A stretch of DNA of 64,000 nucleotides from Dryomyza anilis (lineage: Eukaryota; Arthropoda; Insecta; Diptera; Dryomyzidae), in the NCBI GenBank assembly GCA_951804985.1, contig OX638132.1, forward strand, positions 91,206,696-91,270,695, read 5' to 3'. The notes beneath the pieces were generated by a model. It searched no databases. It saw nothing but the letters and a program-made list of their open reading frames with translations, and was not told where the DNA came from. The position numbers and the translations under genes are program-made. Numbering within the stretch: position 1 is the first letter of the stretch; each line of letters starts with the position of its first letter. Positions 57,811 to 64,000 of this stretch are shown here, piece by piece.

Positions 57811-59400
57811 TGCACGAAATTATATCTAGTTTAAACTACGTTTAATTTTAAATATTGACTGCAAAGCTGTGCCTTAAAGACATAAAATTGATGAAGAATG
57901 TTCAAAACTCTGCGATTGTCGTACAGTTTATCATTTATTTTAAGTTATTTATTTTTTTCTTTTTGATATTTTTTTTTCTGCTCTAGTTTTTTGCTTTATT
58001 TTTTTTACCTTATTGCATTTGTTTTACTTTAATTCATGTGGAACATTATTTATTTTTAATGATTTGATTTTTACATTAGTTGAATTTAATTTTATATCAT
58101 GGTTTCGCTTTGCTTTTTAAAGATTTCTCTTGCTCAGCTGCTTTAAATGGCAAAAAAAAATTAAGCACAAAGAAATGTTTTATAAAATATTCGTGTTGGC
58201 ACAAATAATTCAACGTTGATTTTTGGACAACACTTTCTGCGAAGGAGCAAAAGGACGTGAACACACGCACGTAATTTGGCTGTCACTCATTTGTTTTTTA
58301 TTTCATTTTTTATTTCTTTTCTTTGCGCACTTTCGCTCACTGTCAATCTCACACACACGCACTCTCTCTCTCTTTTTGTTAACACATTTCTCTCTTTTTT
58401 TTCTCTATCGCTTGGCACAGTTGCACGTTGTTGGTTTGCTGCTCCTTTCAACTTTCGACGTATTTTGCACTTCACAACACATACACACAGCATTTTATAA
58501 GCGCGTTGAAGGAAACAAAGCAAATACAAAAATTACGAAAATGAGAAAAAAAAACTTAAAAAAATATTACAAAATTTGTTAAATATTAACAAAGTTTATT
58601 TAGACAGAAAATAAAACTACCACTTAAAAAAACATATTAAAAAAAGGGAATAAAACATTCTTTTTTATAATCATTTTAAATTTTTTTTTATATTTTTACA
58701 TATTTTATTTTATATATTTTTTATTTTTTAGTATATTTTTTTTTTAAATTTTTAATTTTTTATAATTTTTATACTAGAATATATAAAATCTATGTTTTAT
58801 ATATTACCAAACAATTCATAGTATAATTTTATATATATATCTACAAAAGTGTATATATTTCTATATATATGTCTGTATATTATATGTATTGCCGAACACA
58901 CGCACATTACAAAGCGCCTTCTTCTTCAACCTTTACATCCTTTGCCTTGCCTTCTTTCACTTGCCTAGCACAACAATAATTTATCAATTTCTTTAATTTC
59001 AATGCAAACCTAACACAGAGCACAAGCAGAAGAATCCATTGGCGAGAAAGAGAGCGCGCACAATATACACTTGAAAAAGGAGAGAGAGAGAGAGAGCGAT
59101 TCAAACGCGTTTTACTTTTGGCCAGCCGCCTGCTGAATTTCATCCGAACCGTTTTCGTGGCCTGTTGTGCGGAAACTAAATTCCGTTGCATGCCACGATG
59201 TGTGTTTTCCCATAAAAAAGACAGTCGCCAAAAAGCAGGATGTGACAGAGCGCAACAAAGCCAAACAAAAAAAAAAAGAGAAAGAGCATGAGTGTGAGTG
59301 TGAAAGCTGCGCGCATGTTTTTGCGAGCTTTTGAGTGAAAGCTTTGTATGTTTGCTTTGAAAATCTTTGGTGTGCATGATACGTCATGACGCCTTAGTAA
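57811..59400. other. Mixed stretch with GAGA and CT/CA runs
   Basis: 58220-58510 carries CACACACGCACTCTCTCTC and a minus-strand TATAAAA (about 58491-58497). 58900-59390 is GC-richer with a GAGAGAGAGAGAGAGAG run at 59080-59097, the GAGA-factor site type. A 156-codon minus frame there is Ser/Leu/His-rich and unrecognised. The look is that of a promoter or 5' leader region, but no transcript can be defined. Confidence 0.35.
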
Positions 59401-62400
59401 AAGGTCTAATAAGAATGACGTGCGTATTAAGTAATCACAAAAATGTCATATGTACTTAATGCAGTACTGAACTTAATGGTTAAAAGTTTTTTAAAGCTTT
59501 ATGCAAAGTGCTGCCAACTAATATTGTAATATTTTAAAAATAAATATACATATTACCTTTTTTAATTATTTAATATTTTTACGCTTAAAACTATTTTCAA
59601 AAGCTTTAAATAAGCTTTTTATATGTTTACGTTTTTAAGCTAATGATACTTAAATAGCTTATTACATGTAAGTACCACTTATGTGTTTGCTAACGTCTTT
59701 AATTACCACGCAATTACATAGATTACTTAGTTGACAGCAGCTACTTTATATATTTGCAAAAACATTTATTTGAAACAATTTTCATTGTTTTTATTTAAAA
59801 AAAAACAATTATATGTGTGTAATACAGCGCATGTATGAGTAATGCACTGTAATCAAGTTGTACTTTGTAGGTAATTCTTGCAGCTAATGTATTACATTAA
59901 AGAATATTTTTAAAACTAACTATTTCAATTTCAATATGAACACAAAATATTTGGGAAAAAAACTATTTATAGTACAAATTTTGTTTCATTTCTTGTTTAC
60001 CACGCAATTACATCGATTACTTTGGTGAAGCACCTACTTTATATATTTGCAATAAACACTTAACTTCACTAACTTTCCACTAGTTCCTTTTTTTTAATAA
60101 TACTAAGACTTATATTTATTTGTAATGCATTGTAATGAAGTTGTACTTTGAACGTAATTATTAGATTTAATGCATTAGTTACTAATATATACTCTAAGCT
60201 AACAAATTTTTGTTTACTCATTTATATTTGTTTTTATTTACTATGTTTTTATATATTTATTACTTTTATATATTTTTTTTTATATATTTATTTTATTTTT
60301 ATATATTTATTATATTTTATTTATATTGATTTTTATTCATTTGCATCTATTTTTATTAAATTTTATTTTTTTTCAGTTTTTTAATTTTGAAAATGATTTC
60401 ATTTATTTTGTTCTCTCATATTTTATTAGAACATTTTTCTTCAAACAATATCTCTTTAAAATATTATAAAATAAAGCCTACAAAAATAGCCCATTACTTT
60501 TCAGTAGCAGTATTTAGCTTTTACTGCTATTCAATTACCACATAATAACTTTGAAAAATAATTTAATGAAAAATATCAATATTTTGAAGCATTTTAATGT
60601 ATTGTGCACTTTTCATAAATAAAACCAATAAAAACTCAATAAAAAATTAAATTTTCAAAATAATTTCATAGTAATGCAAAGTAATTAAGTTGTACTTAGT
60701 TGGTAATGTCGCAAACTAATGTGCCTTATTTGAATGCATTTTAATTTTAAATTATTTTCTCATTTTTTTGGTCGCGTGTAAGCTCTTTTAGACAAAGCTA
60801 CAAAAAGCTTTCGCCTATTACAAATAAAAAATATGTCTTGTACATTGCTATGGTTGCCGTGACGCTTATGCAGGTGCACAACAAACACAAAAAAGCTTTA
60901 GGCAGTTTATGTATTACAAAACTTGCTTTAGCTTTTAAAGCACAAAGCTTTAGCCGAAAGCTTTAGCTACCAATTGTGCTCAAACAAAAGCTCTTAAATT
61001 TAAACTCAAAGCATTTTCACTTGCTGCTCATTCCATTTAAAGCTCTTTTTTTAGTTAGAATAATTTGTTGGTATTTTAACTCATTATGCTACTCCTTTGC
61101 CCACTATACAACTACCTACTACCTGCATTAAACTCACATTAAACTTTTGGCAAAAACAAAATAATAAATAAAAAATATATAAACCAACAAAAAAAACTGG
61201 CGTAATACAATTTGTAACAAATAAAAATAATTTTTAAAAAACCACAGCAAACAAAATTCCGCAAATCGTTCAAATTAGATTAAAACAAAGTTGAACTTTT
61301 TGAACTTTTGCTACTGCTGACGATTTTTTTAATGTTGATTTCTTTGATATTTTTGTTGTTTTTTGGAAATGTTGTTTTGTGTTTCTAGTAAAAGCTTTTG
61401 ATATGTGACATTTTTTGTAGTGTCCTTAAAGGGTTAATGAAGGTGTTTTGTATATTTTTTTTTTTGGAGATTTTATTTTATTTTTCTAAAGAAACTTTAG
61501 CTGCAGTTGATGTGATAATGCCAGCCGTTGGCTGTGCGGATGCACTGAATGACTGCAAGATGCGCAAAGCTGCAGGTGCGGCATAACTGAGTTTCGAGCT
61601 TTGATGTCGTTAATGTCGGCGATATGTTGCAAGTTTTATGTTTTTGTTCAGGTTTATATCTCTATGACCGTGTGTGTTGCTGCGAGAAACGCATTATGAT
61701 ATGCTTGTGTTAGTGATTGACTGATTTTAGTTTGTGTTGGTGTTGCCTAATGTTTGCTTTTTGTCTGTCTGTCTATCTGTGTGTGTGTTTCTGACAGGTT
61801 GTGGCAAATGTTGTGGCTGCCTGCTTAAGTCAGTATTGTATGCAGCGCCAAACAGTTTATGACTTTTTGGAATTTAGCAAATGCAATTTATTTTTTTAAA
61901 GATTTTCTATTTTTTGTAAAATATTTTGTAAAAAAAAAAATGAAAACAAAAATTATTAGTTGATTTTCAAAAATTTTAAAGAATTTTATAATTTTAAAAT
62001 ATTTTAAATAAATCTAAAAATTAAAAATTTTCATTTTTTTTGTAAAATTCGCGTCTGTTGCATTCTATTATTATTTTGTATTTTGAGACCGTTTATTTTA
62101 AAAAATATATTTCTTTAAAATATTATAAAATAAAGCCTACTAAAATATATTTTTTGTTTTCAGTACCAATATTTAACTTTTTTTGCTATTTAAGTACCAC
62201 ATAATTACTTTGAAAAATAATGAAATAAAAAACTTTTATTTGAAGCTTTAAAATTCATTGCGCACTTATTGTAAATATAGTAATTACAAACATAATTAAA
62301 AATAGAATTTAACAAATATTTACACATTAATGAAAAGTAATGACGTTGTACTTAATAGGTAATGTCGTTAATAATTGTTCATTATTTTAATGCAATTCAA

Positions 62401-62620
62401 TTAACATTAGTTTTCTTATTATGCATTTGTATTGAAATTTAGTGTTTCTTTTGAAGATAAGCTTAATTTTTGCAAACAATTTTGTAAATTTCTTATTTTT
62501 TAATCTAAAAATAATTAGTAGATTGTAAGATTTTTAAAATATTTTAATCAAATTTAAATTTTAAAATCATTACTTTATAATTTGCGCTTTCAGATTTACA
62601 TTGTATATTATTTTTTTTTT
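59401..62620. repeat. Degenerate repeats around GTAATnAAGTTGTACTT
   Basis: AAGTTGTACTT with flanking GTAAT occurs near 59853, 60136, 60682 and (GACGTTGTACTT) 62343. TACCACGCAATTACAT occurs near 59703 and 59999. A ~300-bp segment with TTTAAAATATTATAAAATAA and ACCACATAATnACTTTGAAA is present at 60440-60740 and again at 62105-62370. The part at 61040-61880 is unrelated and looks unique. Confidence 0.6.
61040..61880. other. Unique-looking insert between repeat copies
   Basis: 61495-61620 is GC-richer (GCCAGCCGTTGGCTGTGCGG), with small open frames on both strands (about 30-60 codons) but no motif. Near 61760 is a short GTCTGTCTGTCTATC run. A regulatory element or noncoding exon is possible. Confidence 0.3.
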
Positions 62621-64000
62621 AATATATATTTTTTATAAATATTTTAAAAACGTACCTTGAATAATAGTTGTGGAGTTTTTTCAATTGAAATGCATTTGGC
62701 TGCGGAACTCAGGTTGAAAATTTCATTTCATGTCAACTAAAAATTAAAAATAAAAATATGATTAATATGATTTAATAACTGAAATGAAAAAAGTATAAAA
62801 AATTACAAAAAAAAATAAAAAATAAAGGAATACAAAATAAATATATATTAAAAAAGTGCAAGTTTAAACTGCAAAATATCTGAATGTATTTTATAAAACA
62901 TGTTAAAACCAGAAAAAAACCCAAAGAAAATTTCGCATTAACGCTGCATAACAAGCCGAAGAGTCACAGCACACAGCCGGCAACGCCACATAGAAAAGTC
63001 AAACATGCGCCAAATTAGGAAGTCGAGTCACGTGCAATCGACGGGTTTCAATTTCAAACTACAGCGCGCGAACGAAAGCAGCAGCAGCAACAGAAACAAC
63101 ACAAAAACATGCCTAACAACAACGTTGCAATTTTGCGCAGCAGTTGTAGTTGAAACAGCAGACGCAAACACTATTGTGTTGGTCAAGAAAAAATTACAAA
63201 AAAAATAATAGAACACAAAAAATGACAAAATTAGTCGCTGGTCGTCCAAACTTTGTTGCTCATATTGTTGCTGTTGTTGCTAGTCATTACTGTTGCAGAC
63301 ATTGGTAATTGCAACTATGCTGCCGCCTGCCGGATAGAGTCAGCACTAGCACCACCAACAACAACAGTAATAACAACAACAGTCACAACAGCAACTATCA
63401 AGTGCTAACAACAGCAACAACAATGTTCATGGCAGCAGCAATAGCAACAAAATATTTTCTTGTAGTTGCTACTCGATTTATGAGTGCAACGCGCGATTTG
63501 CATACAAATTGCTAGCAACAACAACAACATCGACAGCAGCAAAAACAACCGCAGCAATAAAGACGACGTCGTTGACATTGCAATAACAACAACAGCAGCA
63601 ACAGCGAGCGCCAACAGTGACACTATTGTTGATGATGACAACAATGCTGTTGCCAACAACATATACAAACAAACAACAACATAAAAACAGTATCAACAAT
63701 AGAGACAACCACAAGACAACAACCAAAAACCCAAAACCACAACAAAAATGCATTGACTATAATTGCGTTTTGTGGTATTTTCAAAAAAAAAAGTAATTTG
63801 TATTGCAACAAAAACTATAAATTCTTAATTAAATTGCAACGAAATTCGTTTATTAAATATAGTTTGTCTATTAAATAAATTTAAAATAAACAAATTACTG
63901 CTTAATTACTGCTTAATTACAAGACATTACCTACAAATTAACTTATATTTAAAATGCTTTCTGTTTAAAGCACTTAAAATGAGCGAATTACTGCTTAATT
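62621..64000. other. CAA/CAG-rich island at the right edge
   Basis: 63000-63740 is dominated on the plus strand by CAACAACAG-type text, with a few unique parts (GCGCAGCAGTTGTAGTTG). Open frames in all directions are Asn/Thr/Ser- or Leu/Val-rich and low-complexity. Such text is common in fly 5' leaders. From 63880 to the end, GAATTACTGCTTAATT-type repeats appear. Confidence 0.35.

Noticed and set aside
58907..59377. 156-codon minus open frame
   Set aside because: Ser/Leu/His-rich, overlapping GA and CA runs, with another frame open over the same bases; no domain or splice context.

Overview
The window is AT-rich, repeat-dense DNA from an insect, most likely a higher fly. The evidence is one spliced polyglutamine-rich gene of Drosophila kramer (kmr/PLEKHA4-7) type, INE-1/DINE-1-like Helitron remnants with the typical (GTCTGTCC)n stretch, a mariner-type transposon with small derivatives, and a tRNA-derived SINE family. 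A tephritid fruit fly is a reasonable guess but is not proven. No bacterial genes, CRISPR array, rRNA or convincing functional tRNA is visible.

The only gene I can support is kmr, on the minus strand. Exon 14300-14337 carries a short start-codon segment and ends in GTAAGT. Exon 6445-9091 holds the polyQ tracts and the PH domain. Exon 1-196 runs off the left edge. Splice signals and reading phases agree across both junctions (introns of 5.2 and 6.2 kb). The C-terminus lies outside the window. A TCAGT initiator-like site at 14386-14390 suggests a promoter for this isoform.

The two introns are full of repeats: a Helitron-like element with a nested SINE (2431-3068), several tandem duplications, a pair of hairpins next to exon 2, an array of direct and inverted repeats (10.2-11.5 kb), and a degenerate ~265-bp array split by a dead mariner copy (12510-13787).

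Upstream of the gene (14.4-64 kb) no protein gene is supported. The space is made of MITEs (16.0, 16.8, 22.1, 27.7, 37.2, 46.4, 57.1 kb), DINE-1-like pieces (20.6, 26.0, 28.1 kb), SINE copies (25.7, 31.9, 32.1, 41.0, 49.0 kb), a higher-order satellite of three-monomer units (33.9-35.8 kb), a 1.35-kb octanucleotide satellite (50.1-51.5 kb) and AAAGCTTT-rich arrays (42.3, 53.4-55.4 kb). Between them lie GC-richer, apparently unique islands (about 15.0, 32.8, 39.7, 43.3, 48.2, 49.8, 59.1, 61.5 and 63.2 kb) that could be regulatory DNA or 5' UTR exons.

The most unusual items are a Helitron-like family that carries CACCACACTAAAA minisatellites, a double-palindrome MITE present in two opposite copies 34 kb apart, the A-B-C higher-order satellite, and a dispersed TGACGTATGAG motif recurring over 44.5-59.4 kb.
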